Shown: positions 26,327 through 35,131, numbered from the stretch's first letter. The stretch: 38,453 bases of DNA from Verrucomicrobiota bacterium (GCA_016871615.1 VHCX01000030.1:1-38453), one strand, 5' to 3'. The notes: a model not told the origin generated them from the letters alone. A program made the numbers and translations.

Positions 26327-27475
26327 GCGGCTGGAGCGCAGCACCGCCTCGCACAAGCGCACCTCGTGGTGGCCGTCCTCGGCCGTGGCGAAGAGCACGG
26401 GCGTCTTGCGTCCGCTGGCGATGTGCCCGTAGACGGCCCGGTAGTGCATCTTGTGGCTGTCGGGGAAGCCCTCGGGATGTCCGCCCGGCGTGTCGGTGAA
26501 CCCGGCCACGTCCTCCAGGAAGCCCGGAGTGCCCCGCTGGAGGATCTCGTTCGGCCCGTCGCGCCGGCCGACGAGGATCTCGTTGGGCTGCTGGAAGTCC
26601 CAGCGGACGCTGCCCCGGGTGCCGTAGATGCCCAGGGACAGGCTGCACTTCCACCCGGCGGCCACCTGCGAGATCGACGCGTTGGCGTGCACGCCGTCGG
26701 CGAACCCGTGGTCGGACCGTCCGAAGCGCAGCAGCAGGCTGCCGAAATCCTCGGTGTCGACCGTGTAGGGAATCCGGGAATCCGGGCCCGCCTTGGCGAA
26801 GGTCTGGATCGGCCCCCGGGGCCGGTACCGGGTCTTGTGGAAGGTCTCGAGGTGGGCGAAGACCCGTTCGGCCCGGCTTCCGAGGATGAACGAGACGGCG
26901 TCGATCCAATGGGTGCCGATGTCGCCGACCGCCCGCAGTTTGCCCCCCTCCGAGGCGAGCAGACGCCAGTTGAAGTCGGTGTCGTGCAACAGCCAGTCCT
27001 GAAAGAAGTGCCCCTGCACATGGATGACCCGGCCGAGATCGCCGCGGGCGACCATGGCCCGCATCTGCAGGACCGCCGGGAAGAACCGGCACATGTAGTT
27101 CACGGCGAACACGGGGGCGGCGGGTTTCCTCACGGCCGCGACCACGCGGGCCGTCTCCTTGGAATCCATGCCCAACGGCTTCTCGCACACCACGTGCTTG
27201 CCGGCCTTGAGGGCCTGCAGCGCCTGCGCCACGTGCACCTTGTTGGGCGAGGTGATATGCACAACGTCCACCTGCGGTGAGCGGACCAGTGCCTCCGCGT
27301 CATGGTCGCCGTACACGTCGGGGATCCCCCACCGGGCGGCGCAGTCGCGGGCCGAGGCGGTCGATCCGCAGACGGCCGTGACCTGGACCCCGAGGCGCTT
27401 GAGGGCCTCGATGTGAACGGGACCGATGAAGCCGGTGCCGATGACGCCGGCGCGGAGGGTGTGCAGGGGGATCAT
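26303..27475 (-). CDS. Gfo/Idh/MocA family oxidoreductase
   Basis: A 390-residue NAD(P)-dependent oxidoreductase without a signal peptide, so cytoplasmic. The Rossmann motif GTGFIG (13-18) is near the start; the catalytic EKP is Glu98-Lys99-Pro100 in GKHVVCEKPLGMDS, and IGTHWIDAVSFILG holds the usual catalytic His. The C-terminal domain is the beta sheet of this superfamily (EDFGSLLLRFGRSDHGFADGVHANASISQ). Substrates are sugars or inositols, not predictable from sequence. It reads away from the RRM gene and converges on moaE with overlapping ends. Confidence 0.9.
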   Translation of the reverse strand: MIPLHTLRAGVIGTGFIGPVHIEALKRLGVQVTAVCGSTASARDCAARWGIPDVYGDHDAEALVRSPQVDVVHITSPNKVHVAQALQALKAGKHVVCEKPLGMDSKETARVVAAVRKPAAPVFAVNYMCRFFPAVLQMRAMVARGDLGRVIHVQGHFFQDWLLHDTDFNWRLLASEGGKLRAVGDIGTHWIDAVSFILGSRAERVFAHLETFHKTRYRPRGPIQTFAKAGPDSRIPYTVDTEDFGSLLLRFGRSDHGFADGVHANASISQVAAGWKCSLSLGIYGTRGSVRWDFQQPNEILVGRRDGPNEILQRGTPGFLEDVAGFTDTPGGHPEGFPDSHKMHYRAVYGHIASGRKTPVLFATAEDGHHEVRLCEAVLRSSRSGRWVRI

Positions 27476-27811
27476 GACGAGCGTTGGGACGGAGGGTGGG
27501 GGGGATTCGGGTCGGCTTCGGAGAGTCGGGAAAGGTCGTCATCCAAGGCAAGCCCCGCCGGGCGATCCATCTCCAGGGAGTCCATCCAGTCCCGGATCGG
27601 TGTCCCTATTCATGAAGAATCCGCCACCGGAATGTAATACTATTATGCATTTGACCATCTTCCGAGGTTTGTTATCACTCGTTCGTCCGTTTGGAACATG
27701 AAGTGTCGGCGTCACGTTGACGGTTTGTGGAGGTAGCGTTAGTCCATTCCCCGCAATTGAAGTCTGCTGGTGCAGTTTCCCTCACTCGGTTGAAGAGCGG
27801 CCAAAAGTCGT
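27476..27811. other. AT-richer intergenic leader upstream of the RRM gene
   Basis: No gene was seen in these 336 bases. Bases 27600-27700 are much richer in A and T than their surroundings, and the leader before the RRM start may be long. A candidate promoter is listed separately. Bases 27476-27600 show nothing. Confidence 0.5.
27651..27678 (+). promoter_or_regulatory. Candidate sigma-70-type promoter of the RRM gene
   Basis: TTGACC (27651-27656) followed after 16 bases by TATCAC (27673-27678) gives a fair -35/-10 pair, with TAATACTATTAT just upstream. This would leave a 5' leader of about 125 bases. Only a pattern match. Confidence 0.35.
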
Positions 27812-28276
27812 ATGGATAACAATTCCCGTTTGTTTGTGGGAAACCTGTCCTACCAGACGCAGGAACGTGACCTCCAGGATCACTTTTCGGCGGCCGGTGT
27901 GGTCACCAATGTGAACCTGATGCTCGACCGGGTGACCGGCAAGTCCCGCGGTTTCGCCTTCGTGGAGTTTTCCACTCCCGATGAGGCCAACCGCGCCGTG
28001 GAGATGTTCCACGGCAAGGACCTGGGCGGCCGTGCGCTGACCGTCAACATCGCCCGTCCCCGCGAGGAGCGCCCGCCCGGTGGCGGCGGCGGTGGCGGCT
28101 ACCGCGGTGGTGGCGGTGGCGGCGGTGGCGGCTACCGAGGTGGTGGCGGCGGGGGTGGTGGTGGCTACCGTGGCGGTGGCGGTGGTGGCGGTGGCTGGCG
28201 CGGTGACCGCGGCGGCGACCGAGGCGTTGGTGGCGGCGGCTGGCGCGGGGATCGCGGCGGCGGCGACCGTTACTGA
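27812..28276 (+). CDS. Glycine-rich RNA-binding protein (RRM)
   Basis: A 154-residue protein. Residues 6-82 are one RNA recognition motif with RNP2 LFVGNLSY (7-14) and RNP1 RGFAFVEF (46-53), both with the aromatic residues that stack on RNA. From residue 89 the chain is nearly all Gly with Tyr-Arg or Trp-Arg spacers, resembling plant, hnRNP and cyanobacterial glycine-rich RNA-binding proteins. These bind single-stranded RNA and are often cold-induced; here that is inference. The ATG at 27812 is set by the RRM. The gene is monocistronic with its own AT-rich leader and a strong terminator. Confidence 0.95.
   Translation: MDNNSRLFVGNLSYQTQERDLQDHFSAAGVVTNVNLMLDRVTGKSRGFAFVEFSTPDEANRAVEMFHGKDLGGRALTVNIARPREERPPGGGGGGGYRGGGGGGGGGYRGGGGGGGGGYRGGGGGGGGWRGDRGGDRGVGGGGWRGDRGGGDRY
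28100..28195 (+). repeat. 33-bp tandem repeat coding for YRG9
   Basis: TAC codons recur at 28100, 28133 and 28166, exactly 33 bases apart; a related unit starting with TGG follows at 28196. Each unit codes for Tyr-Arg and nine Gly. Glycine codons vary between GGT, GGC and GGG, so the copies are not identical in DNA. Confidence 0.85.
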
Positions 28277-28316
28277 CCAGCCGTTGCGGAGGTTTCCTTC
28301 GGATGCCGTTTTTTTC

Positions 28317-28362
28317 AGCCCGTGCCCCGGGATCTTCGGGATCCCCGGGGCACGGCTTTTTT
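28317..28362 (+). terminator. Rho-independent terminator of the RRM gene
   Basis: A GC-rich stem of about 18 pairs with two bulges (left arm AGCCCGTGCCCCGGGATC, right arm from 28340 to 28357) closes a TTCGG loop and is followed by six T's (28357-28362). It begins 40 bases after the stop. Confidence 0.9.
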
Positions 28363-28584
28363 CATGGTCGTGACCGTCACCCCGGGGCCCGGGTGGGTTG
28401 ACTTCGCAGTGGGTCCGACCCAGGCGTGGCCATCCCGACTTTTTTCGTGCCGACGCCTTGACGAGGCGCCCTGCGTCCGACGTAGGTCCATGGTGGCCTC
28501 GTGTCATGGGTTCCCAAGATTCCGGGCACGGGTCCGATTGACCCGTGTCGTCCTTCAACGCTCGGTCGCCCAATCCTTGTTTCC
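28363..28584. other. Intergenic region before the DUF4337 gene
   Basis: Nothing beyond the preceding terminator was recognised in this stretch. The open frame running in from 28501 lacks homology before 28585. Confidence 0.4.
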
Positions 28585-29145
28585 ATGGCAGAGACTTTGG
28601 AGATCCCCGAAGCCAACGATCCCTTCAGCAAACAGGTGGCCATCACCATCGCTCTCTTGGCGGTCGTCCTCGCGGTGATTGAAAACAAGGGCGACAATGC
28701 CAAGACCGACGCCATCCTCAGGACCAGCGAGGCGGCCAATCGTTGGGGCTATTACCAGTCGAAGAGCATCAAACAGGACCTCTATGAGACCGAGTTGGAG
28801 ATCCTCTCGCACCTGAGGCCCGCCGAGCCGGAGTCGGGGACGGTGGATCCCGAATCGGTCTACCGCCGGAGGGCGCTTTCCGAGTCGATGGAGAAGGCGG
28901 CCGCCTCGGTCGTGCGCCACGGCTCGGAGAAGGGAGACATCAAGAAGGAAGCCGAGCAGTTCGAGGCGGCCGCGGCCGCCCATGGACGGATCAACGGCCG
29001 GTGTGACCAGGGCGCCCTGGTCCTGCAGATCGCGGTCGTGATCTGCTCGGTGGCCATCCTGTCCCGTTGGCGCCTGTTCTGGTGCATCGGCCTCGGGCTC
29101 GGCGCGGCGGGGACCCTCGTGGGGATCAGCGCCTTCGCCCTGTGA
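28585..29145 (+). CDS. DUF4337 family membrane protein
   Basis: A 186-residue protein. One membrane helix lies near residues 18-33 (KQVAITIALLAVVLAVIE), then a polar helical region of about 100 residues with many Glu/Lys/Ala (TDAILRTSEAANRWGYYQSKSIKQDLYE, a strongly conserved DUF4337 segment), and two more membrane helices at the end (ALVLQIAVVICSVAIL and IGLGLGAAGTLVGISAF). The function of the family is unknown. The ATG at 28585 starts the conserved part. It is convergent with the PhoH gene. Confidence 0.85.
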   Translation: MAETLEIPEANDPFSKQVAITIALLAVVLAVIENKGDNAKTDAILRTSEAANRWGYYQSKSIKQDLYETELEILSHLRPAEPESGTVDPESVYRRRALSESMEKAAASVVRHGSEKGDIKKEAEQFEAAAAAHGRINGRCDQGALVLQIAVVICSVAILSRWRLFWCIGLGLGAAGTLVGISAFAL

Positions 29146-29148
29146 CGC

Positions 29149-29170
29149 GGCGGCGGCCACGGCCGCCGCC
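29149..29170. terminator. GC hairpin between convergent DUF4337 and PhoH genes
   Basis: GGCGGCGGCC and GGCCGCCGCC face each other across two bases, starting 3 bases after the DUF4337 stop and ending 9 bases before the PhoH gene end. There is no T tract; it may act for both converging transcripts. Confidence 0.4.
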
Positions 29171-29179
29171 GGATCCGGT

Positions 29180-30616
29180 TCAGAGGATGTTCGCGGCGAG
29201 TTCGGCCAGCTCGCTGCGCTCTCCCCGCTGGAGTTCGACATGCGCGGCCAGCGCCTGCTCCTTGAAGCGGCTGATCACGTAGTTGAACCCGTTCGACGCC
29301 ACGTCGACGTAGGGGTTGTCGATCTGGTAGGGGTCGCCCGTCAGCACGATCTTGGTTCCGTGGCCGACCCGCGTCAGGATGGTCTTGGCCTCCAGCGGAG
29401 TCAGGTTCTGCGCCTCGTCGACGATCATGAACTGGTGGGCGATGCTGCGACCCCGGATATAGCTCAACGCCTCCACCACGATCGTGCCGCTTCGGAGCAT
29501 GTCGGCGGTCCGGCGGTGTTCATGGCCCATGTTCAGGTCGCCCAGCATCTCGAGGGCGTCGTGGATGGGTTGCATCCAGGGCGAGAGCTTCTCGTCGAGG
29601 GAGCCGGGTAGGAAGCCCAGCTCCTTGCCCATCGAGATGGTCGGTCGGGCGACCACGAGGCGGCGGAACTCGCGGTCGTTGACCGTCCGCTTGAGGCCGG
29701 CCGCCAGCGCCAGGAGCGTCTTGCCGGTGCCGGCCTTGCCCATCAGGGTCACGAGGCGGACCCGCTCGTCGAGCAGCGCGTCGAGGGCGAAGTGCTGCTC
29801 CCGGTTCTTCGGCCGGATGCCCCAGACGTTCTGGCAGTCCTGCAGCGGCACGAGCTTCGTCCCGCTGGCGTCCACCTTGCACAGCACGGTCCGCTTGGGG
29901 TTTCCCTCCTCGGCGAGGGTGCAGTACTCGTTGGCGAAGCGCACCCGACCGGCCGGCAGGGGAAGCTCGCCGTTGAGCTTCAGCCCGGCGATGGCCGCCG
30001 CCGGCATCGCCAGCTCGAACATCCCGGTGTACAGGTCCTTCAGGTTGACCTGGTCGGTCTCGTAGTCCTCGGCGGGCAGCCCATAGACGTCGGCCTTGAG
30101 GCGCAGGTTGATGTCCTTGGTGACCAGGATGGTCGGGCGGGACCGTTGCTGCGCCTGGATGGACAGCGCCTGGGCGAGGATCCGGTTGTCCATGCTGCCG
30201 CCGGCGATGACGTCCCGCGCCGGTCCCGAGGAGGCGGCCGCCAGGAAGATGATCTGCAGGCGACCCCCGGTGGCGAGGGCGACCCCCTTGTTGAGATTGC
30301 CCTGGAGGCGGAGGGCGTCGAGGCGGCGGGAGACGGTCCGGGCGTTCTGGCCACGCTCGCTGGTCTCGCGCTTGAACTTGTCCACCTCCTCTAGCACCTC
30401 GATGGGGATGAGGACGTGGTTGTCCTGGAAGTTCAGCAGCGCGTTCGGGTCGTGCAGCAGGACGTTGGTGTCGAGCACGTAGTTCTTGATCCGCGGCACG
30501 TCCGGCTCGCTCCCGGGAGCCGGGGAGACCGTCGTGGCATTGCCCCGGGGTTTGCGGGGGGATTTCGCGGGGCCCTTGGGCTTTGCGACGATCAGGTCCG
30601 ATGCGCTGTCCAGCAC
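29180..30616 (-). CDS. PIN-PhoH family ATPase/RNase (PhoH2)
   Basis: A 478-residue protein. Residues 44-180 form a PIN nuclease domain (NYVLDTNVLLHDPNALLNF with Asp49; VLEEVDKFK; SMDNRI with Asp143; TKDINLRLKA with Asp168). Residues 275-478 form a PhoH ATPase (GKAGTGKT Walker A at 293-300, ARPTISMGKELGFLPG, FMIVDEAQNLTP Walker B, VLTGDPYQIDNPY). The two-domain form is PhoH2, an RNA helicase/endoribonuclease in characterised cases. The start is GTG at 30616; no in-frame ATG precedes it in a sensible place. The first 40 residues are Lys/Pro/Ser-rich and probably disordered. Confidence 0.92.
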   Translation of the reverse strand: MLDSASDLIVAKPKGPAKSPRKPRGNATTVSPAPGSEPDVPRIKNYVLDTNVLLHDPNALLNFQDNHVLIPIEVLEEVDKFKRETSERGQNARTVSRRLDALRLQGNLNKGVALATGGRLQIIFLAAASSGPARDVIAGGSMDNRILAQALSIQAQQRSRPTILVTKDINLRLKADVYGLPAEDYETDQVNLKDLYTGMFELAMPAAAIAGLKLNGELPLPAGRVRFANEYCTLAEEGNPKRTVLCKVDASGTKLVPLQDCQNVWGIRPKNREQHFALDALLDERVRLVTLMGKAGTGKTLLALAAGLKRTVNDREFRRLVVARPTISMGKELGFLPGSLDEKLSPWMQPIHDALEMLGDLNMGHEHRRTADMLRSGTIVVEALSYIRGRSIAHQFMIVDEAQNLTPLEAKTILTRVGHGTKIVLTGDPYQIDNPYVDVASNGFNYVISRFKEQALAAHVELQRGERSELAELAANIL

Positions 30617-30771
30617 GGGGATGCTTCATGCGGCCGGCCGGGTCCGGGTTCAAGCCGAATCGGCGGCCTTTGGCCGAAACCATGGCCCGCAGGGCGTGAC
30701 GTTCGCGTGACGGACGAAAATCAGGACCCTTGGACACCCTTTGTCGGATGGGGGGCGCCAGGCTGTCCGCC

Positions 30772-31098
30772 ATGAAGATCCATGATCGATTCGAGGAGGA
30801 GCGCGGCGAGGTGGTGGAACTGGTCCCCTGGGGCGGCATCCTGCCCGACGGGCTGAGCGAGGGGTTCCAGGTCCGGGTGGTGCGCCGTGTGGACGGTGGC
30901 CGTCGCCTCGTGGAGCGCGAGGGGCGCGAATGGGTGGTCGCGGCGGAGCAGATCCGGCTTCGCCGCCGTCCCCCCGGGCTCCCGGGCCGGGGGGGGTGCG
31001 AGACCTGGAATCTCCCCCTGCGCGGGGTCCGTCCGCGGGTGCCCGAGCGGCGGGGCTTCCCGCCGGCCGCCCCGGGGTTCCAGCGGGCCGGCCACTGA
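30772..31098 (+). CDS. Small hypothetical protein
   Basis: A 108-residue ORF. The first 65 residues read like a small beta domain (MKIHDRFEEERGEVVELVPWGG, VRVVRRVDGGRRLVEREGREWVV); the rest is Arg/Pro/Gly-rich and may be untranslated in practice or low complexity. I do not recognise a family. It lies between the PhoH start and the parA-like gene, with an ATG at 30772; an ATG at 30730 is also in frame. A GC-driven spurious ORF cannot be excluded. Confidence 0.45.
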   Translation: MKIHDRFEEERGEVVELVPWGGILPDGLSEGFQVRVVRRVDGGRRLVEREGREWVVAAEQIRLRRRPPGLPGRGGCETWNLPLRGVRPRVPERRGFPPAAPGFQRAGH

Positions 31099-31184
31099 GG
31101 CCGTTTCCGGCGGGGTTGGATTCCTGGGCGTCGATTCTTCCGCGTTGCGCCCGCCGTCGCTCCGGCGCGAGAGTCACCCTCATC

Positions 31185-31973
31185 ATGTCTGCACCGGTCA
31201 TCGCCATCGCCAACCAGAAGGGGGGCGTGGGCAAGACAACCACGAGCATCAATCTCGCCGCCGGCCTGGCGATGCGGGGTCATCCGGTGCTGTTGATCGA
31301 CCTCGATTCGCAGGCCAACGCCACCAGCGGCCTGGGCCTGGACAAGGCCGAGGGGGGCAGCGTGTACCGGCCGCTGCTCGGGCTGGGCAGCCTCGAGGAC
31401 CGCATCCGGCCCACGGCCTACCCGAACCTGTCGGTGATCGGCAGCGAGTTGGACCTCTGCGGGATCGAGGTCGAGCTGGCGAGGGTTGAGGATTCGATCC
31501 TGCGGCTCCGCAAGGTGCTCCAGCCCATCAAGGACTCCGGGCGATTCCAGGTCATCCTGCTCGATTGCGCCCCGTCGCTGGGCATCATGACGCTCAATTC
31601 CTTCGCCGCGGCCGACAAGCTCGTCGTGCCGCTCCAGTGCGAGTACTACGCCCTCGAGGGCATCGCCATGCTGACCCGCGTCATCAACCAGGTCCGGGAC
31701 AACGGGGTGAATCCCGGCCTGGAGATCCTCGGGGTGGTGATGACCCTGCTCGACGCCCGGACCCGCCTGGGCCAGAGCGTGGTGGCCGAGGTGCGCCAGC
31801 ATTTCGGCGACAGGGTCTTCGACACGGTCATCCCGCGCAGCACGCGCCTGGCCGAGGCTCCGAGCCACGGCAAGCCCATCATGGCGTATGATCCCTACAG
31901 CGCCGGGGCCGCCGCCTACGAGGTCCTGGCGGGCGAGGTGGCCCAGCGGCTGGGGTTGCCCGTGCCGGCCTGA
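31185..31973 (+). CDS. ParA/Soj-type chromosome partition ATPase
   Basis: A 262-residue P-loop ATPase. The deviant Walker A is KGGVGKTTT (12-20) in IAIANQKGGVGKTTTSINLA; Walker A' is LLIDLDSQANATSGLG; Walker B is VILLDCAPSLGIMTLNS. ALEGIAMLTRVINQV and PRSTRLAEAPSHGKPIMAYDPYSAGAAAYEVLA are typical of Soj/ParA, which binds DNA non-specifically and moves ParB-parS complexes. parB usually follows directly, but here a sulfatase comes next. The ATG at 31185 fits the family N-terminus. It may be the chromosomal Soj with parB elsewhere. Confidence 0.9.
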   Translation: MSAPVIAIANQKGGVGKTTTSINLAAGLAMRGHPVLLIDLDSQANATSGLGLDKAEGGSVYRPLLGLGSLEDRIRPTAYPNLSVIGSELDLCGIEVELARVEDSILRLRKVLQPIKDSGRFQVILLDCAPSLGIMTLNSFAAADKLVVPLQCEYYALEGIAMLTRVINQVRDNGVNPGLEILGVVMTLLDARTRLGQSVVAEVRQHFGDRVFDTVIPRSTRLAEAPSHGKPIMAYDPYSAGAAAYEVLAGEVAQRLGLPVPA

Positions 31974-32129
31974 GCCGTCGGTCACGGGACGTCCGGCAGG
32001 CGAGGGCCGTCACGGGCTGTTGCCGCGCCGTGCGCCAGAACTAACCGTTACCCGTTGGTGCCCTCACCCGCCGCCGCCAGATGCACCGGGGCTTCCCTCC
32101 GGTCGAGCCCGCATGGCAGCCTGTCAGGA

Positions 32130-33689
32130 ATGACGCTCCCCGCCGCCGTGAGTTTCCTGGTCCTGGCCGCCGTGTCGGTGCTGTCCCTGAGGGCCGACGA
32201 CCGCCCGAACATCCTGTTCATCATGACCGATGATCACGCCGCCCACGCGATCTCCGCGTATGGCAGTCGGATCAACCGGACCCCAAATCTCGATCGACTC
32301 GCCGCCCAGGGGCTGCGTCTGGACCGCTGCTTCGCCGGAAACTCCATCTGCACCCCCAGCCGGGCCACCCTGCTCACGGGCCAGTACAGCCATCGCAACG
32401 GGGTTCCCGTGTTCAACGACCTGGATCCGTCCAAGACCACGGTGGCCCACCGCCTGCAACAGGCGGGCTACTACACGGCCATGCTCGGCAAGTGGCACCT
32501 GGGCTCCGATCCCCAAGGCTTCGACGACTGGAACATCCTCCCCGGGCAGGGGCGCTACAACGACCCCGTCCTCTACGACCGGACCGGCCACCGCATCTAC
32601 AAAGGTTACGTCACCGACGTCATCACCGACCTGACCCTCGACCGGCTCCGGAACCGGCCCAAAGACAAGCCGTTCTTCCTCATGTGCCATCACAAGGCAC
32701 CACACCGTGAGTGGACGCCCTCCGAGAAGTACCGACGGGAGTTCGCCGGCCGGGAGTTTCCGGAACCCCCGACCTTCCGCGACACCTACGAGGGCCGCGC
32801 GGATGCGCTCAGGCAGAACCACCAGACGGTCTTCAAGAACCTGACTCGGCACGACCTCAAGATGGTTCCGCCCGAGGGCTTGGCCGGGCAGGAGCGCCAG
32901 CGCTGGTTGGGGCAGGTGCCGACCGAGGTGACCGTCCGTGAGAACGGCCAGGACCGGGTCCTGCGCGGGGACGACCTCGACCGCTGGAAATACAACCGCT
33001 ACCTGCAGGACTACCTCGGCTGCGTGCAGAGCGTGGACGACAGCGTGGGTCGGTTGCTGGACTGGCTGGATGCTAATGGGCTGAAGGACAACACGGTGGT
33101 CATCTACACCAGCGACCAGGGATTCTTCCTCGGCGACCACCGGATGTACGACAAGCGCTTCATGTACGAACCGTCGTTCCGCATGCCTTTCCTGATGCGG
33201 TGGCCGGGCCGCATCCGACCGGGGACCGTCAGCGAGGCCCTGGCGGTGAACTGCGATTTCGCACCCACGTTCCTCGACCTGGCGGGGGCCCCGATCCCGG
33301 CCGACATGCACGGTCGCAGCCTGCGGCCGCTCTTCGAGGGCCAGCCGCCGGCCGGTTGGCGCCAGGAGGTTTACTACCGCTACTACCACGACCCGGGCCA
33401 TCACAACACCAGGGCCCACTACGGCGTCCGCACGGCCAACCACAAGCTCATCCACTACTGGAAGATCGACCAATGGGAACTCTTCGACCTCGTCCGCGAT
33501 CCCGACGAGATGAAGAACCTCGCCGGCGACCCGGCCTCGCAGGCGGTGATGGCCGACCTCAAGGCCCGCATCCTTCGCCTTCAGGCCGAATTGGGCGACA
33601 CCGGCCAGTTCGCCGACAAGATCCCGGCCGACACCGTTGATCGTCGACCGAAGCAGATGGATCGCAAGCACCCCGACTCACCGCTCTGA
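32130..33689 (+). CDS. S1-type sulfatase, exported
   Basis: A 519-residue sulfatase. Residues 1-22 form a signal peptide (FLVLAAVSVLSLRA). DRPNILFIMTDDHAAHA holds the metal-binding Asp34/Asp35. The catalytic Cys74 is in CTPSR, which formylglycine-generating enzyme converts to formylglycine. GKWHLG and HKAPHREWTP are further sulfatase motifs, and VVIYTSDQGFFLGDHRMYDKR gives the last metal ligands. Such enzymes remove sulphate from marine, mucin or glycosaminoglycan sugars; the exact linkage cannot be told. The ATG at 32130 is preferred because a signal peptide begins there; the start is 156 bases from the parA stop. Confidence 0.94.
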   Translation: MTLPAAVSFLVLAAVSVLSLRADDRPNILFIMTDDHAAHAISAYGSRINRTPNLDRLAAQGLRLDRCFAGNSICTPSRATLLTGQYSHRNGVPVFNDLDPSKTTVAHRLQQAGYYTAMLGKWHLGSDPQGFDDWNILPGQGRYNDPVLYDRTGHRIYKGYVTDVITDLTLDRLRNRPKDKPFFLMCHHKAPHREWTPSEKYRREFAGREFPEPPTFRDTYEGRADALRQNHQTVFKNLTRHDLKMVPPEGLAGQERQRWLGQVPTEVTVRENGQDRVLRGDDLDRWKYNRYLQDYLGCVQSVDDSVGRLLDWLDANGLKDNTVVIYTSDQGFFLGDHRMYDKRFMYEPSFRMPFLMRWPGRIRPGTVSEALAVNCDFAPTFLDLAGAPIPADMHGRSLRPLFEGQPPAGWRQEVYYRYYHDPGHHNTRAHYGVRTANHKLIHYWKIDQWELFDLVRDPDEMKNLAGDPASQAVMADLKARILRLQAELGDTGQFADKIPADTVDRRPKQMDRKHPDSPL

Positions 33690-33694
33690 GGCCA

Positions 33695-33714
33695 GGGCCG
33701 CGGCCCGCCCGGGC
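33695..33714. other. GC palindromes between convergent sulfatase and MFS genes
   Basis: GGGCCGCGGCCC (33695-33706) and GCCCGGGC (33707-33714) are adjacent perfect palindromes in the 38-base gap between converging genes. They may limit read-through in both directions; there is no T tract. Confidence 0.3.
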
Positions 33715-33727
33715 GCCCCTTGTCCGA

Positions 33728-34975
33728 TCAATCCTCCGGCTCGGGCAGCCAGCAGGCGATTCCGGCGGCCGGCACGAAGAGGATGGCCGCGTAGAGCAGG
33801 GCCTGGCGGACATCGCCCACCTTGGTGAACAGGCCGAAGAACACCGTTCCGCCGGCCGCGACCAGTCGCCCGAAATTGTAGCAGAAACCCGCACCGGTCG
33901 TGCGGAGCAGGGTGGGGAAGAGTGGCGGGAGGCACATGGTGAAGAGGCCGAAGACGCCCTGGCAGATGCCGATCACGAAGAAGGAACCCAGCACGGTGCC
34001 ATGGGCGCGGGGTTCGAGGAAGGTCAGTCCCATCGAGGCCCCATACACCAGGCAGAACGACGCCACGGCCTTACGGTAGCCGATGGCCCGGGCCACGGCG
34101 GCGGCCGCGTAGTTGCCCACGATGGAGCCGGCCATCAGGACCATCAGGGCGACCACGGCGGCCCGGTTCTGGCCGGCCGAGGTCAGGTCGCGCACCTCCG
34201 GCAGGTCGCGGATGTACTTCTGCTGCCAGAACATGAAGGTCCAATGGGCCGTGAGGGAAACCCCGCAGATCATCAGCACGATCCAGGTGGTCCGGGCCAC
34301 CGATCCCCGGAAGAGATCGGCCAGACCCGGAGGGTTTTCGGAGCCCTTGCGGGCCGCATGCCATTCCTCCGTCTCGGGCACGGCCCGGCGGATCCACAGG
34401 ACGATCAGGGCCGGCAACACGCCCACGAGGAACAGGTAGCGCGGTTCGGTGCTCTCGAAGAGGTACCCGAAGAAACAGGCCAGGAGCACCCCGAGGTTCA
34501 CGGCGGTCTGGAGGGTCGCGGCGATCCACGGGCGCCAGCGTTTGGGCCAGGTCTCCGACAGCAGCGAGGCGCCCACGGCCCACTCTCCGCCGATGCCGAG
34601 GGCCGAGAGGAAGCGGAAGATCAACAGATGCCACCACTCGGTGGCGATGGCCGAGAGACCGGTGAAGCCGGCGTAGCAGAGGATGGTCAGGCACAGGGCC
34701 CGGCTGCGGCCCATCAGGTCGCCCACGCGTCCGAAGAAGGCCCCGCCGAGCGCCCAGCCGATGAGGAAGGCGGCGTTGATCAGGGCTCCCTTTTCCCCGA
34801 CCTGCTTGTCGGTGCGGGGCAGCATCAGCAGCTGAGCCACGAACGGGGTGGCGACCAGCGTGTACAGGTGCATGTCGAGCCCGTCGAACATCCAGCCGAG
34901 CCATGCGGCCAGGCCCGACTTCTTCTGGTGGGAGGTCAGGTCTCGGAACCCGGTGGCTTCTGGGGTCGCACTCAT
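33728..34975 (-). CDS. MFS transporter
   Basis: A 415-residue major facilitator with twelve predicted membrane helices. The helix 2-3 loop motif is GRVGDLMGRSRAL, and FLSALGIGGEWAVGASLLSETWP is the helix 4-5 motif shared with the metabolite:proton symporter and sugar-acid groups. The N-terminus is WLGWMFDGLDMHLYTLVATPF, with the acidic FD/FDG position of those groups. The substrate is unknown; neighbours (sulfatase, hydrolase, oxidoreductase) hint at a sugar or organic acid. The ATG at 34975 is preferred over an in-frame TTG at 34990. Confidence 0.9.
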   Translation of the reverse strand: MSATPEATGFRDLTSHQKKSGLAAWLGWMFDGLDMHLYTLVATPFVAQLLMLPRTDKQVGEKGALINAAFLIGWALGGAFFGRVGDLMGRSRALCLTILCYAGFTGLSAIATEWWHLLIFRFLSALGIGGEWAVGASLLSETWPKRWRPWIAATLQTAVNLGVLLACFFGYLFESTEPRYLFLVGVLPALIVLWIRRAVPETEEWHAARKGSENPPGLADLFRGSVARTTWIVLMICGVSLTAHWTFMFWQQKYIRDLPEVRDLTSAGQNRAAVVALMVLMAGSIVGNYAAAAVARAIGYRKAVASFCLVYGASMGLTFLEPRAHGTVLGSFFVIGICQGVFGLFTMCLPPLFPTLLRTTGAGFCYNFGRLVAAGGTVFFGLFTKVGDVRQALLYAAILFVPAAGIACWLPEPED

Positions 34976-35131
34976 GGAGGGATGGCCCAATCAACCCAGA
35001 CCTCACCGCCCATCTCAAGCCCCGATGCGTCGCCGGTGCCGTTCAGACGGAGGGAAGAAGGAAGCCTGCGCGGCGACGCTGTCGGACGACGGTGCCGGTG
35101 CAGGTGGGCGGAGGCGGATATCCGGGGGGGG

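Noticed and set aside
28078-28276. CRISPR-like or non-coding satellite reading of the GGT/GGC repeat
   Set aside because: The repeat keeps the RRM protein's frame with synonymous codon variation and has no spacers.
30650-31252. Minus-strand open frame over the region before parA
   Set aside because: It is Arg/Pro-rich without domain features and overlaps the better-supported plus-strand ORF.
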